Origin: Marihabitans asiaticum
Lineage (GTDB): Bacteria; Actinomycetota; Actinomycetes; Actinomycetales; Dermatophilaceae
Assembly: GCF_007828725.1 (NCBI RefSeq)
Contig: NZ_VIUW01000005.1
Coordinates: forward strand, 124,001 to 188,000
Direction of reading: 5' to 3'
Length of the DNA stretch: 64,000 nt
The notes under the pieces were generated by a model. It searched no databases, had not been told where the DNA came from, and saw only the letters and a program-made list of their open reading frames with translations. Of this stretch, positions 7,090 to 15,747 are shown one piece after another (the first letter of the stretch is position 1; every line of letters begins with the position of its first letter). The translations under genes were made by a program, and so were the position numbers.

Positions 7090-8007
7090 TCAGGTCTGGG
7101 AGATCGACCGGTCGGCGGCCGAGTGCGGCCACAGCGAGCGGACGGCGGCGTTGAGCGCGGCCCCGATGAGCACCGAGATCGCGATCGTGTAGAGCCCGAC
7201 GAGCAAGATGATCGGCGTCGTCAGCGGACCGTAGATCGAGCTGCCGCCGAGGGAGTCAGCGACGAGGGTGCGCATCAACCAGGACGAGAGCACCCACAGC
7301 ACGAGGGTGAGCGCGGCGCCGGGCAGGTCCCTGCGCCACGGGTCGCGCTGCGGGGTCGATACGTGGAAGAGGGTGGTCAGCCCGAGCAGCACAAGGACGG
7401 TCACCACCGGCCAGTAGAGGTGGATCAGCCAGTCCACCCGGTCGGGCAGCAGGGAGCCGATCGCGGAGGGGCCGACGAGGACCAGCGGCATCATGACGCA
7501 ACCGAAGAGCAGCCCCGCGGTGTAGATCGTCAGGCTCATCGCCCGGGTCCGCACGATCCCGCGCATGCCGCTCTGCCCGTACATGATCGAGATCGTGTCG
7601 ATGAAGACGTTGAGCACCCGCGAGCCGGACCACAGCGAGAGCAGGAAGCCGAGCGAGATCAGCTCGCTGCGGCCGTCACGGAAGACCTCGTCCACGGTCG
7701 GCAGGAGCAGGCTGTCGATGATGCCCTCGGTGAGCACCGTGCCCGCGTACTCGGTGAGGTGGCGGGTGAAGTCGTCGACCGTCCCCTGGCCGATGACGTT
7801 GCCGAGGTAGCCGACCCCGGCGAAGAGGCCGAGCACGAGCGGCGGCAGCGAGAGCAGCGCGAAGAAGCCGGCCTCGGCCGCCAGCCCGGTCACCCGGTAG
7901 CGCAGGCAGATCCGCACGGTCTCCCGGGTGAGCCGCACCAAGGGGATGCCGAAGGGGACCAGCTCGACCTGGTCGCGCACCCTCGCCTTCGTCGACACAC
8001 GAGGCAC
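7090..8007 (-). CDS. YihY/BrkB-family inner-membrane protein
   Basis: This 305-residue protein has six hydrophobic segments, at about residues 42-68, 108-125, 150-170, 178-205, 215-240 and 250-280. The N-terminal ALLSLPPLVLGLFAGVGYLG block matches the YihY/virulence factor BrkB family. These proteins were once labelled ribonuclease BN by mistake, and their transport or envelope function is unknown. Translation probably starts at GTG 8007. It is divergent from aidB, 73 bases away. No motif points to a substrate. Confidence 0.82.
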   Translation of the reverse strand: MPRVSTKARVRDQVELVPFGIPLVRLTRETVRICLRYRVTGLAAEAGFFALLSLPPLVLGLFAGVGYLGNVIGQGTVDDFTRHLTEYAGTVLTEGIIDSLLLPTVDEVFRDGRSELISLGFLLSLWSGSRVLNVFIDTISIMYGQSGMRGIVRTRAMSLTIYTAGLLFGCVMMPLVLVGPSAIGSLLPDRVDWLIHLYWPVVTVLVLLGLTTLFHVSTPQRDPWRRDLPGAALTLVLWVLSSWLMRTLVADSLGGSSIYGPLTTPIILLVGLYTIAISVLIGAALNAAVRSLWPHSAADRSISQT

Positions 8008-8068
8008 CGTAGGGGCGAAGGGAGGTCAGGTCGCCCCACCACGCGGCGGGGTGCCCAGATGCAGGCCA

Positions 8069-8074
8069 TATCCT
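8069..8074 (+). promoter_or_regulatory. Probable -10 box of a leaderless aidB transcript
   Basis: TATCCT fits the actinobacterial -10 pattern TANNNT and ends six bases before the aidB ATG at 8081, so transcription would begin at or next to the start codon. No convincing ribosome-binding site lies upstream of that ATG, consistent with leaderless translation. Confidence 0.5.
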
Positions 8075-8080
8075 CCCGCC

Positions 8081-9748
8081 ATGGCGACCCATGAGGTGAC
8101 CAACCAGCCGCCCCCCTTCGTCGGGCACGACGTCTACCGGATGGACCCGGTGCTCACCGAGGCGGTCGACCGCTGGGTCCCGCCGTCGGACCGCGACGAC
8201 GCTCACGCCGAGCTGAGCGACCTCGGCGCCCTGGCAGGCAGCGCCGATGTCGCCGAGATCGCCGACCGGGCCGAGCGCAACGCTCCCAGGCTGAGGACCC
8301 ACGACCGCTGGGGCAACCGGGTCGACGAGGTCGACTTCGACCCGGCCTGGCACGACCTCATGCGGGTCGCGACGAGCGCGGGGCTCACGGCGGAGACCTG
8401 GACCAAGGGCCGCGACACCGGCGCACATGTACGCCGCGCCGCCGGCTTCGTCATCTGGGCACAGGTCGACGCCGGGCACATCTGCCCGATCACGATGACC
8501 CACGCCGCCGTCCCGGCCCTGCGGCACTCCCCCGAGCTCGCTGAGCGCTACGAGCCGCTGCTCGCCTCGCGCAGCTACGAGCCCGGCCTGCGGACCCCCG
8601 GGTCGAAGTCCGGCCTCATCGCCGGCATGGGGATGACCGAGAAGCAGGGCGGGTCTGATGTGCGGGCCAACACCACCGTGGCCGAGCGGGTGGGCGAAGG
8701 GGGCGTGCCCGGCTCTGCGTACCGGCTCACCGGGCACAAGTGGTTCTGCTCGGCCCCGATGAGCGATCTCTTCCTCATGCTCGCCAAGACCAGCCCGGAC
8801 GCGCCGCCGAGCTGCTTCCTCGTCCCCAGGGTCCTCGATGACGGGGCCCGTAACCCCTTCGCCATCCAGCGGCTAAAGGACAAGCTGGGCGACCGGTCCA
8901 ACGCCTCCTCCGAGATCGAGCTCGACGGCACCTGGGGCTCGCTCGTCGGTGAGGAGGGGCATGGGGTGCGCACGATCATCGACATGGTCGCCGCGACCCG
9001 ACTGGACTGCGTCCTCGGATCAGCCGCGATCAGCCGGGCCGCACTGACCCGGGCGGTGCACCACGCCCGGCACCGCCGCGCCTTCGGGGCGGCGCTGATC
9101 GAGCAGCCGCTCATGCGCACCGTCCTGACCGACCTGGCGATCGAGAGCGAGGCCGCGACGCTGCTCGGGATGCGGCTCGCACAGGCGGTCGATGCCGGGG
9201 AGGTCGAGCTGGCTCGTCTCGGGGTCGCCGTCGGCAAGTACTGGGTGTGCAAGCGGACGCCCACCGTCGTCGCCGAGGCGCTGGAGTGCCTCGGCGGCGC
9301 CGGGTACGTCGAGGAGAACGGCATGGCCCGCCTCTACCGGCAGGCGCCGCTGAACTCGATCTGGGAGGGCTCGGGCAACGTGAACGCGCTCGACGTGCTG
9401 CGGGCGATCTCCCGGGAGCCGGCCAGTCTCAAGGCACTGTTCGAGGAGGCCGAGGCCGGCCGCGGGCAGCTCGCGACGCTCGACCGGGCGCTCGACGAGG
9501 TGTACGCCGAGGGCGCAGCCTTCGCCGGGGACCCGGCCATGGCGGCCGCCGGTGCCCGTCGTCTGGTGGAGAAGCTCGCCCTGACCCTGCAGGCCTCGCT
9601 CATGGCCCGCTACGCCCCGCCGACTCTTGCGGAAGCCTTCGTCGAGTCCCGGCTCGGCCCGGATGCACACCTCGGTCTCGGGGCGATCGACCCCGGCCTG
9701 GCGCAGGTCGCGGCCCCGGTCGCGCTCGAGCGATCCGGGGCCGCGTAG
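8081..9748 (+). CDS. aidB: AidB-like acyl-CoA dehydrogenase family protein
   Basis: This 555-residue flavoprotein is close in length to E. coli AidB (541). It carries the family pattern GMGMTEKQGGSDVRAN, the FAD-contacting LTGHKWFCSAPMSD, KDKLGDRSNASSEIEL, and the C-terminal LNSIWEGSGNVNALDVLRA typical of the AidB branch. In E. coli AidB is induced by alkylating agents and binds DNA, and its enzymatic substrate is unclear; an isovaleryl-CoA dehydrogenase-like activity has been reported. No Ada-type regulator is nearby. Start ATG 8081 is preceded at the right distance by a -10 box rather than a ribosome site. Confidence 0.85.
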   Translation: MATHEVTNQPPPFVGHDVYRMDPVLTEAVDRWVPPSDRDDAHAELSDLGALAGSADVAEIADRAERNAPRLRTHDRWGNRVDEVDFDPAWHDLMRVATSAGLTAETWTKGRDTGAHVRRAAGFVIWAQVDAGHICPITMTHAAVPALRHSPELAERYEPLLASRSYEPGLRTPGSKSGLIAGMGMTEKQGGSDVRANTTVAERVGEGGVPGSAYRLTGHKWFCSAPMSDLFLMLAKTSPDAPPSCFLVPRVLDDGARNPFAIQRLKDKLGDRSNASSEIELDGTWGSLVGEEGHGVRTIIDMVAATRLDCVLGSAAISRAALTRAVHHARHRRAFGAALIEQPLMRTVLTDLAIESEAATLLGMRLAQAVDAGEVELARLGVAVGKYWVCKRTPTVVAEALECLGGAGYVEENGMARLYRQAPLNSIWEGSGNVNALDVLRAISREPASLKALFEEAEAGRGQLATLDRALDEVYAEGAAFAGDPAMAAAGARRLVEKLALTLQASLMARYAPPTLAEAFVESRLGPDAHLGLGAIDPGLAQVAAPVALERSGAA

Positions 9749-9756
9749 GTTCGTGA

Positions 9757-10812
9757 TCAGCTGTCGGCGAGGCGCTGCTTCTGCTCCTCGATGTCGAAGT
9801 CGGCCTCGGGCCAGGTGAGGTCGAGCTTCTCCAGGTGCTCCTTGACGAGGTTCATCACTGCCAGGCGCGCGTACCACTTGCGGTCGGCCGGGACGACGAA
9901 CCACGGGGCGTCGTCGGTGCTGCAGCGGTCGATGACCGCCTGGTAGGCCTCGCGGTACTCGTCCCAGTGCTGGCGCTCGTCGACGTCCTGGGGATTGAAC
10001 TTCCAGTACTTGTCCTCCCGGTCCAGGCGCTCGGCGAGGCGCTCGCGCTGCTCGTCGGCGGACAGGTGGAGCATCACCTTGATGACGGTCGTGCCCTTCT
10101 CGACCAGGCCGCGCTCGAAGGTGTTGATCTGGTTGTAGCGGCGTGCCCACTGCGCGCGCGGGACGAGGTCGTGGACCCGCACGATGAGCACGTCCTCGTA
10201 GTGGCTGCGGTCGAAGACGCCGATCTCGCCCGGCTCGGGCAGCGCCTTGCGGATCCGCCACAGGAAGGGGTGGCTCTTCTCCTCGGCCGTGGGCGCTTTG
10301 AAGGCCGTCATCGCGACGCCCTGCGGGTCCATCGCGCCGATGACGTGACGCATGATTCCGCCCTTGCCCGCGGTGTCCATGCCCTGGATGACGAGCAGCA
10401 CCGACCGCTGCCCACCAGCAGTCGCCTCCGCGTACAGGCGCTCCTGGAGGTCGCTGACGTGATCGGCCAGCGCGGCGAGCTCGTCCTTGCCCTCGCTCTT
10501 GCTGTCCTCCCAGTTCGGCGTGCTGCGGGTGTCGATGCTGGCGAGGTCGGTGCCCGGCTTGGCCAGCAGCGCCTCGCTCCACCCTCCGGAGACGGACCGC
10601 TTCGTCGCGCCCTTGGCGCCCTTAACGGTCGACGCCTCCGCGGCACTAGAAGGCTTGGACTTCCCGGCGTCGCTCTTCGAGACCTTGGTCTTCGAGTCCT
10701 TGGTCTTCGCGTCCTTCGGCGCCTTCGAGGACTTCGCGTCCTTGGACTGCTTGGCGGCCTTGACCTCCGGCTTGTCCTGCGCGGTCTTGGTCTTCTTCGA
10801 CTTCTTCGCCAT
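9757..10812 (-). CDS. PPK2-family polyphosphate kinase with a lysine-rich N-terminal tail
   Basis: The first ~70 residues of this 351-residue protein are almost entirely Lys, Ala, Ser, Thr and Asp (for example KTKDSKTKVSKS), a disordered basic tail. The PPK2 domain follows, with Walker A VIQGMDTAGKGG at about residues 142-153 and Walker B/lid region VFDRSHYEDVLIVRVHDLV, then NTFERGL and KVMLHLSADEQRERL. PPK2 enzymes move phosphate between polyphosphate and nucleotides; the subclass (ADP or AMP acceptor) cannot be fixed by eye. The basic tail might bind polyphosphate or DNA. It is convergent with aidB, with a gap of eight bases. Confidence 0.87.
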   Translation of the reverse strand: MAKKSKKTKTAQDKPEVKAAKQSKDAKSSKAPKDAKTKDSKTKVSKSDAGKSKPSSAAEASTVKGAKGATKRSVSGGWSEALLAKPGTDLASIDTRSTPNWEDSKSEGKDELAALADHVSDLQERLYAEATAGGQRSVLLVIQGMDTAGKGGIMRHVIGAMDPQGVAMTAFKAPTAEEKSHPFLWRIRKALPEPGEIGVFDRSHYEDVLIVRVHDLVPRAQWARRYNQINTFERGLVEKGTTVIKVMLHLSADEQRERLAERLDREDKYWKFNPQDVDERQHWDEYREAYQAVIDRCSTDDAPWFVVPADRKWYARLAVMNLVKEHLEKLDLTWPEADFDIEEQKQRLADS

Positions 10813-10867
10813 CCGCCCATGATGGCACCCATCGGGATTGCGCGGACGGGGTCAGGGCGAACGCATG

Positions 10868-12037
10868 TCAGGGGGTGAGGTACCCGGTGACGACCCGCTC
10901 CCACCGGACGGGGTCGACGTTCCACTCCTTGCAGTGCCGCGCCAAGGACCACGGCTCGAAGGTGACGAGGTCCGGGCGGGCCCGGGCCAGCTCCTCGGAG
11001 GGGCCGACGGGGACGAACTCGTCATCGCGCGAGTGGATGATCAGCATCGGGTGATGCAGCTCGTGGGCTCGGCTCACCCAGTCCGTCTTGGCGACATCGA
11101 CCGACTCGTGCACCCCCACGAGACGCTTGGCCCACTGCGCACCCATGAGCACGTGACTGAGCTTGCCGACCGGGGCCGGGACGGAGTGCAGCCGGGCGTG
11201 ATGGCCGAGCACGTCTGCCCAGCTGACCACCGGCCCGTCGAGCACGGCCCGGCTCACGACGGGGGCCAGCTCGGAGCGGTCGAGCACCTGCAGAACGATG
11301 GCGCCGCCCATGGACCATCCGAGCAGGACAATCTCCTCGGCGCCGCGCTGAACCGCGAGGCGCATCGCGGCCTCGATGTCCCGCCACTCCGACAGCCCGA
11401 GGTTGTACCGCCCGTCCGGACCTCTCGGCGCCTCGGTGTCGTTGCGGTAGCTGGGGACGAGGCAGGTCAGGCCGGCGCGGTGCAGGGCGGGGATGGCCCG
11501 CAGCGTCTCGTACCGGCGGGCGCCACGCCCGTGGACGAGCACGGCCCAGCGGCGCCCCTCCCCTGTGGCCGCGGGCACCACCCAAGCCGGCATGGCCCCC
11601 AACGGCGAGGGGACCATGACGTCCTCGTGCTCCAGGCCGAGGTCGAGGCTCGGGTCGCGCGAGTAGTAGTAGCCGTTGAGCCGGGCCGGACCCGTTCGGA
11701 GCACACCGAAGTCGACGCCCAGCAGCCGTCGGCGCACCAGGGAGTGGACGTGGTCGATGTCGAGCACGTCTCCGAAGCGCGCGTGCCCACGGTCTCCGTC
11801 GAGCCAGAGGCCGTAGCGGCCGGGGACAACGGTCTCGGGGGTGGCCTCGAGGGTGATCGCGTCGGAGTGGATCGCCCGGATCACGACGTCGTCGGGTCGG
11901 TATGGGTCAGGGGTGAGCACCCGTCGGGCGAAGTAGCTGGCGGCACCGACCCAGACCGATCCGGCGCCTACGAGCCCCCCGCCGAGAGCAGCGCCGGAGT
12001 AGGCAGCCAGCTTGCGGGTCGTCGCGCTCGAGCTCAC
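10868..12037 (-). CDS. Membrane-anchored alpha/beta hydrolase
   Basis: This is a 389-residue protein. A hydrophobic N-terminal segment (about residues 12-34) is a likely signal anchor. The hydrolase domain begins near residue 145, with the oxyanion motif VLVHGRGARR, the nucleophile elbow LLGWSMGG (Ser at about residue 245), a later acid in IHSRDDEFVP, and a probable catalytic His in LARHCKEWN. The substrate is unknown; lipase, esterase and peptidase relatives share the pattern. The start GTG 12037 overlaps the divergently transcribed ligase region upstream, so the two genes share a very short promoter region. Confidence 0.8.
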   Translation of the reverse strand: MSSSATTRKLAAYSGAALGGGLVGAGSVWVGAASYFARRVLTPDPYRPDDVVIRAIHSDAITLEATPETVVPGRYGLWLDGDRGHARFGDVLDIDHVHSLVRRRLLGVDFGVLRTGPARLNGYYYSRDPSLDLGLEHEDVMVPSPLGAMPAWVVPAATGEGRRWAVLVHGRGARRYETLRAIPALHRAGLTCLVPSYRNDTEAPRGPDGRYNLGLSEWRDIEAAMRLAVQRGAEEIVLLGWSMGGAIVLQVLDRSELAPVVSRAVLDGPVVSWADVLGHHARLHSVPAPVGKLSHVLMGAQWAKRLVGVHESVDVAKTDWVSRAHELHHPMLIIHSRDDEFVPVGPSEELARARPDLVTFEPWSLARHCKEWNVDPVRWERVVTGYLTP

Positions 12038-12071
12038 CCTCTCATCGTGTCAGGTCCGCGCCGACGGGGGC

Positions 12072-13142
12072 ATGATGTCGACTGTGAGACAGCCCATCGA
12101 CCTGCCCGTCGACCCGATGCTCGCCAAGGCGGTCGCCGAGGTCCCTGATGCGGACGCCGTCACCGGCGGCTACCTCTACGAGCCCAAGTGGGACGGCTTC
12201 CGCTGTCTCGTGCTCAAGGACGGCGACGAGGTGGAGCTGGCCAGTCGGGGCAAGAAGCCGCTCACCCGCTACTTCCCCGAGGTCGTCCAGGCCTGTCGCG
12301 AGCACCTCCCGGCGAGGGTGGTGCTCGACGGCGAGATCGTCGTCCGCACCGGCGAGCCAGGCGCCCAGCGGCTCTCCTTCGAGGCGCTCGGTCAGCGGAT
12401 CCACCCGGCTGCGTCGCGGGTCGCCCGGCTCTCCGAGGAGACCCCCGCTGAGGTCGTCGCCTTCGACCTCCTGGCGCTCGGTGAGGACAGCCTGATGGAC
12501 TCCCCCTTCGCCCAGCGCCGCGAACGACTCGAGACGGTGCTGGCCGGTCTCGCCCCCGCCGCCCCGATCCACCTCACCCGGGTCACCCGGGACGCCGAGG
12601 AGGCGCGCCGGTGGTTCGAGCGCTTCGAGGGCGCGGGGCTGGACGGGGTCATCGCCAAGCCCCTCGACGGTGCGTACGCCCCGGGCAGGCGGGCGATGCT
12701 CAAGGTGAAGCACAAGCGCACCGCCGAGGCGGTGGTCACCGGGTACCGCGTCCACAAGTCGGGCGAAGGGGTCGGCTCGCTCCTCCTCGGGTTGTACCAG
12801 GACGGGCAGCTGTACAACGTCGGCGGGATCTCCGCCTTCACCATGGCGCGGCGTCGCGAGCTGGTCGAGGAGCTCGCGTCGTTGGTCCAGCGCGACGAGG
12901 ACGGCCAGGTGGCGCACGCCGAGACCGACCGGTCCCGCTTCTCCTCGAGCAAGGACGTCTCCTACGTCCCGCTACGACCCGAGAGGGTCGTCGAGGTCGC
13001 CTTCGACCAGCTTGAGGGGTGGCGCTTCCGCCACACCGTCCAGCTGCTGCGCTGGCGGCCCGACCGCGACCCGGAGTCGTGCACGCTCGACCAGATCGAC
13101 CGCGCACCGGCCTACGACCTCGGCGACGTCCTGGACCGCTGA
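12072..13142 (+). CDS. ligC: ATP-dependent DNA ligase, LigC type
   Basis: This is a 356-residue ligase. The nucleotidyltransferase motif I is EPKWDGFRC (catalytic Lys at about residue 42), motif III is LDGEIVVR, motif IV is LDGVIAKPLDG, and motif V is MLKVKHKRTAEAVV. An OB-fold domain follows from about residue 235. The compact two-domain form without the clamp or polymerase domain is the LigC type of actinobacteria, a back-up ligase in end joining or base-excision repair. Either ATG 12072 or ATG 12075 could start it, with GGGGG immediately upstream. The nearby LigD-type polymerase gene suggests a DNA break-repair set, but no Ku gene is present. Confidence 0.88.
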   Translation: MMSTVRQPIDLPVDPMLAKAVAEVPDADAVTGGYLYEPKWDGFRCLVLKDGDEVELASRGKKPLTRYFPEVVQACREHLPARVVLDGEIVVRTGEPGAQRLSFEALGQRIHPAASRVARLSEETPAEVVAFDLLALGEDSLMDSPFAQRRERLETVLAGLAPAAPIHLTRVTRDAEEARRWFERFEGAGLDGVIAKPLDGAYAPGRRAMLKVKHKRTAEAVVTGYRVHKSGEGVGSLLLGLYQDGQLYNVGGISAFTMARRRELVEELASLVQRDEDGQVAHAETDRSRFSSSKDVSYVPLRPERVVEVAFDQLEGWRFRHTVQLLRWRPDRDPESCTLDQIDRAPAYDLGDVLDR

Positions 13143-13582
13143 TCGCCTGCTTCGACGCCTCGACCAACGGTTGGTGGCGCTCGGCGGAAGCGGCTGACGA
13201 CCTCGCAGGAGTCGTCGTAGTCAACCTCCGCGTGCGCGGTCGCGGGCAGGCGGCGTCCGGCTCGGTCGGTGAGGAGCAGCTCGGTCACGCCCCACCGATC
13301 TGCGGTGACCTCCCTCGCGTCCTCGTCGATCACGGCCAGCCAACACCCGACCTCCCCCAGCACCTGCGCCCACTCCTCCAACCGGACGCCACCCGGGGAA
13401 CTCTCGAGTCGGGCAACCGCGGACTTGGTCCGGCCGAGTCGACGCGCAAGGTCGCGCTGAGACTCACCGCGGGCGCGCCGTCCTTGGCGTAGGACGGTGG
13501 CCGCGACCTCCGCCACGGTGAGCGCAGCGCGGCGCTGCGCCAGCTCCTCCGACCGGCTCGGCAGCGAACGCCCACTCTTCAC
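13112..13582 (-). CDS. XRE-family helix-turn-helix protein
   Basis: About 156 residues from GTG 13582. The helix-turn-helix lies at about residues 30-62: RARGESQRDLARRLGRTKSAVARLES, the classic Xre/Cro pattern. The rest (VGCWLAVIDEDAREVTAD and beyond) has no motif I recognise. The 3' end overlaps ligC by 31 bases in the opposite direction. The gene sits between two DNA-repair genes, so a regulatory link is possible but unsupported. The start is uncertain: there is no clear ribosome site, and longer in-frame options exist up to the palindrome at 13711. Confidence 0.65.
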   Translation of the reverse strand: MKSGRSLPSRSEELAQRRAALTVAEVAATVLRQGRRARGESQRDLARRLGRTKSAVARLESSPGGVRLEEWAQVLGEVGCWLAVIDEDAREVTADRWGVTELLLTDRAGRRLPATAHAEVDYDDSCEVVSRFRRAPPTVGRGVEAGDQRSRTSPRS

Positions 13583-13710
13583 CGGGCGAGGCGGCGACGG
13601 CCTGCCCGGGCTCGCGCAGAGGTCCACGCCTACTTCGAGGCAATCGAGGCAGTCCTCGCAGTCACCGACGGCAGGAGCCGCACCCGGCCGGCCTGCAGGC
13701 CCCTCGGTGA

Positions 13711-13753
13711 CGACTTGGGCGTTGCCCCAGATGCTGGGGGAACGCCCAAGTCG
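13711..13753. terminator. Long hairpin between the LigD-type polymerase gene and the HTH gene
   Basis: Two 19-base arms (13711-13729 and 13735-13753) pair with a single mismatch around the loop GATGC; the outer part reads CGACTTGGGCGTT. It lies 48 bases beyond the stop of the polymerase gene in its direction of transcription, so a terminator is the simplest reading. It also lies upstream of the HTH gene and could be an operator or palindromic repeat. No second copy is in the window. Confidence 0.55.
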
Positions 13754-13800
13754 CCGAACAGGCCCCGTGCCTCCGCCCCGACAAAGCCGACGAGGCGGGA

Positions 13801-14868
13801 TCAGTCGGACACGCGGTTGCCGTCGGCGTCCCAGTGCTCGGCGACGCGCCGGCTGGGCTGGACCCGCGGCGGCTCCCCAGGCATCTTCGGATGGTCCGGC
13901 GGGAAGTTCAGCTCGCCCAGACCCCGCTCCTCGACGTCCTTGTCCCACAACGCGATCGCGGCGCCGACGTCTCCCTTCGCCTGGTCCATCCCGGCCCAGG
14001 GATTCTCCCCCTTCGCCCGCTCCGGGACGGTCCGGATGGTCAGCTCACCCGGGTCGACCGCGCCCAGCTCGTCCCAGCTGATCGGGGTGGAGACGGGCGC
14101 GCCGGGCAGCGGGCGCGGGCTCCACGCCGAGGCGATCGTGCGGTCGCGGCAGGCCTGGTTGTAGTCGACGAAGATCCGCTCCCCCCGCTCTTCCTTCCAC
14201 CATGCCGTGGTGACCAGGTCGGGCATCCGGCGCTCGAGCTCTCGGGCGATCCCGATCACTCCGTGCCGGACGTCGAGGAACTCGTGCCGCGGCTCGATCC
14301 GCGCATAGACGTGGACTCCGCGGTTGCCCGAGGTCTTGACGAAGGGGGTGAGCCCGATCTCGGTCATAACCTCACGCAGTCCGGTTGCCGCCTCGACGAC
14401 GTCGGAGAACGAGCGGCCCGGCTGCGGGTCGAGGTCGATCCGCAGCTCGTCCGGGTTGTCATTGTCGCCCGTGCGCACCGGCCACGGGTGCCAGGTGATC
14501 GTCGACATTTGCACGCACCACACGGCCGTGGCCGTCTCGTCGACGACGAGCTGGTCATGGGTCCGGCCGCTGGGATAGGTGCACTCGGTGACTCGCGCCC
14601 AGTCCGGGACCCCCTTCGGCGGGTTCTTGCTGTAGAACTCCCCACCGGTGATGCCATCGCGGAAGCGTTGCAGCGTGACCGGGCGGTCACCCAGCGAGTC
14701 CCCGACGAGCCGCTCGCCCACGGCGACCACATAGTCGGCGAGGTCACGCTTGGTGATCTTCGGGCCGTGCTCGCTCGCCGGCCACATCACCTTGTCGGGG
14801 CTGGACAGGCGGACCCGCCGGACCTCACCCTGCGGACCCTCGATCTCCAGCGCCTGCGCATCGGCCAC
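13801..14868 (-). CDS. LigD-type polymerase/primase domain protein (non-homologous end joining)
   Basis: This is a 355-residue stand-alone archaeo-eukaryotic primase-like polymerase. Motifs seen are SSPDKVMWP and KRDLADYVVAVGERL near the N-terminus, FYSKNPPKGVPDW, and the metal-binding pair in LRIDLDPQPG. FVKTSGNRGVHVYARI carries the nucleotide-binding Ser/His, and VDYNQACRDRTIASAWSPR resembles the Arg-rich 5'-phosphate pocket. This domain adds nucleotides during end joining in bacteria with Ku and LigD. Here the ligase and nuclease domains are absent, while a separate LigC lies 0.7 kb away. The gene's 5' end abuts a truncated phosphatase gene, suggesting a rearrangement at about 14870. Confidence 0.87.
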   Translation of the reverse strand: MADAQALEIEGPQGEVRRVRLSSPDKVMWPASEHGPKITKRDLADYVVAVGERLVGDSLGDRPVTLQRFRDGITGGEFYSKNPPKGVPDWARVTECTYPSGRTHDQLVVDETATAVWCVQMSTITWHPWPVRTGDNDNPDELRIDLDPQPGRSFSDVVEAATGLREVMTEIGLTPFVKTSGNRGVHVYARIEPRHEFLDVRHGVIGIARELERRMPDLVTTAWWKEERGERIFVDYNQACRDRTIASAWSPRPLPGAPVSTPISWDELGAVDPGELTIRTVPERAKGENPWAGMDQAKGDVGAAIALWDKDVEERGLGELNFPPDHPKMPGEPPRVQPSRRVAEHWDADGNRVSD

Positions 14869-14879
14869 CCTCGGAGCCT

Positions 14880-15191
14880 AGCGACCACCCGGACACGCTC
14901 GTCGACACCCTGGAGGGCGACGGGCGGACCGCGCTGACCGACCTGTCCCGGACCCTCCCCGAGAGCGAGCGCTGGACCTATGTCTACGACGGCAACAGCC
15001 AGGTGCTCGACCACATCCTCATCAGCCGCAGCCTGGCCACCTTCGGGTTGCTCGAGGGGCCGTGGCGGGAGTGGAAGAGTCGGTGGCTGCCGCCGGCCTT
15101 CCGCTACGACATCGTCCACATCAACGCCGCCTTCCACGACCAGGACAGCGATCACGACCCTCAGGTGGTGCGCCTCAAGCTCTGGTACTGA
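14880..15191 (+). pseudogene. 3' remnant of an endonuclease/exonuclease/phosphatase-family gene
   Basis: An open frame of about 103 codons without a credible start ends at TGA 15189-15191. LVDTLEGDGRTALTDLSRTL, TYVYDGNSQVLDHILIS and AFHDQDSDHDPQVVRL correspond to the C-terminal third of secreted EEP-superfamily proteins. The final SDHDP motif contains the catalytic His and Asp. The N-terminal metal-binding and signal regions are missing, and the frame begins within about 12 bases of the start of the divergent polymerase gene. This is a truncated pseudogene, probably cut by the event that placed its neighbour there. Confidence 0.75.
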
Positions 15192-15264
15192 CCTGGCGTA
15201 GCCCGGGAAGGCTCGCGAGCGCCGTGGTGTTGCACGATGGACACCCCACCTGCGAGGAGCATCG

Positions 15265-15687
15265 ATGGAATCCACCGGTAGCCAGTACGACGTGACGAAG
15301 ACCGACGAGCAGTGGCGCTCTGAGCTGAGCCCCGACGAGTACTCGGTGCTGCGCCAGGCGGGCACGGAGCGCCCCTTCACCGGGGAGTACACCGACACCG
15401 AGACCGAAGGGGTGTACGCCTGCCGTGCCTGCGGCGTCGAGCTCTTCACCTCTCAGACGAAGTTCGCCAGTCACTGCGGATGGCCGAGCTTCTACTCCCC
15501 GCTGGCCGGTGACAGCGTCGAGTACATCCAGGACGACTCCCTGCCCGGCCGTCCCCGGGTCGAGGTCCGCTGCGCGTCCTGCGGCAGCCACCTCGGGCAC
15601 GTCTTCGAGGGCGAGGGATATGACACCCCGACCGATCAGCGCTACTGCATCAACTCGATCGCGATGACCCTGCGCCCGACCACCTGA
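15265..15687 (+). CDS. msrB: Peptide-methionine (R)-S-oxide reductase
   Basis: This 140-residue enzyme repairs the R-form of oxidised methionine, using thioredoxin. Two zinc-binding pairs are visible (CRACG near residue 53 and CASCGSHLGHVF near residue 102). The catalytic cysteine lies in RYCINSIAM close to the C-terminus, and HCGWPSFY carries the conserved Trp and His. The start ATG 15265 is preceded by GAGGAGC. Length is typical. The stop codon shares its final base with the first base of the adjoining 61-bp repeat. Confidence 0.93.
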   Translation: MESTGSQYDVTKTDEQWRSELSPDEYSVLRQAGTERPFTGEYTDTETEGVYACRACGVELFTSQTKFASHCGWPSFYSPLAGDSVEYIQDDSLPGRPRVEVRCASCGSHLGHVFEGEGYDTPTDQRYCINSIAMTLRPTT

Positions 15688-15747
15688 TTATCGGGTTGAG
15701 GGACTTGTTGCACCTTCACCCGACTACCAACCTCGGGTGAAGGTGCA
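15687..15747 (+). repeat. Palindromic repeat family 1, copy A
   Basis: The unit begins ATTATCGGGTTGAGGGAC (outer arm). An inner inverted repeat follows (TTGCACCTTCACCCGA and its complement TCGGGTGAAGGTGCA) around a nine-base loop CTACCAACC. It matches copy B (16796-16856, opposite strand) in 59 of 61 positions. Copy A lacks the second outer arm on the side facing the nuclease gene. The inner arms would form a strong hairpin just after msrB and could also act as its terminator. Confidence 0.85.
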
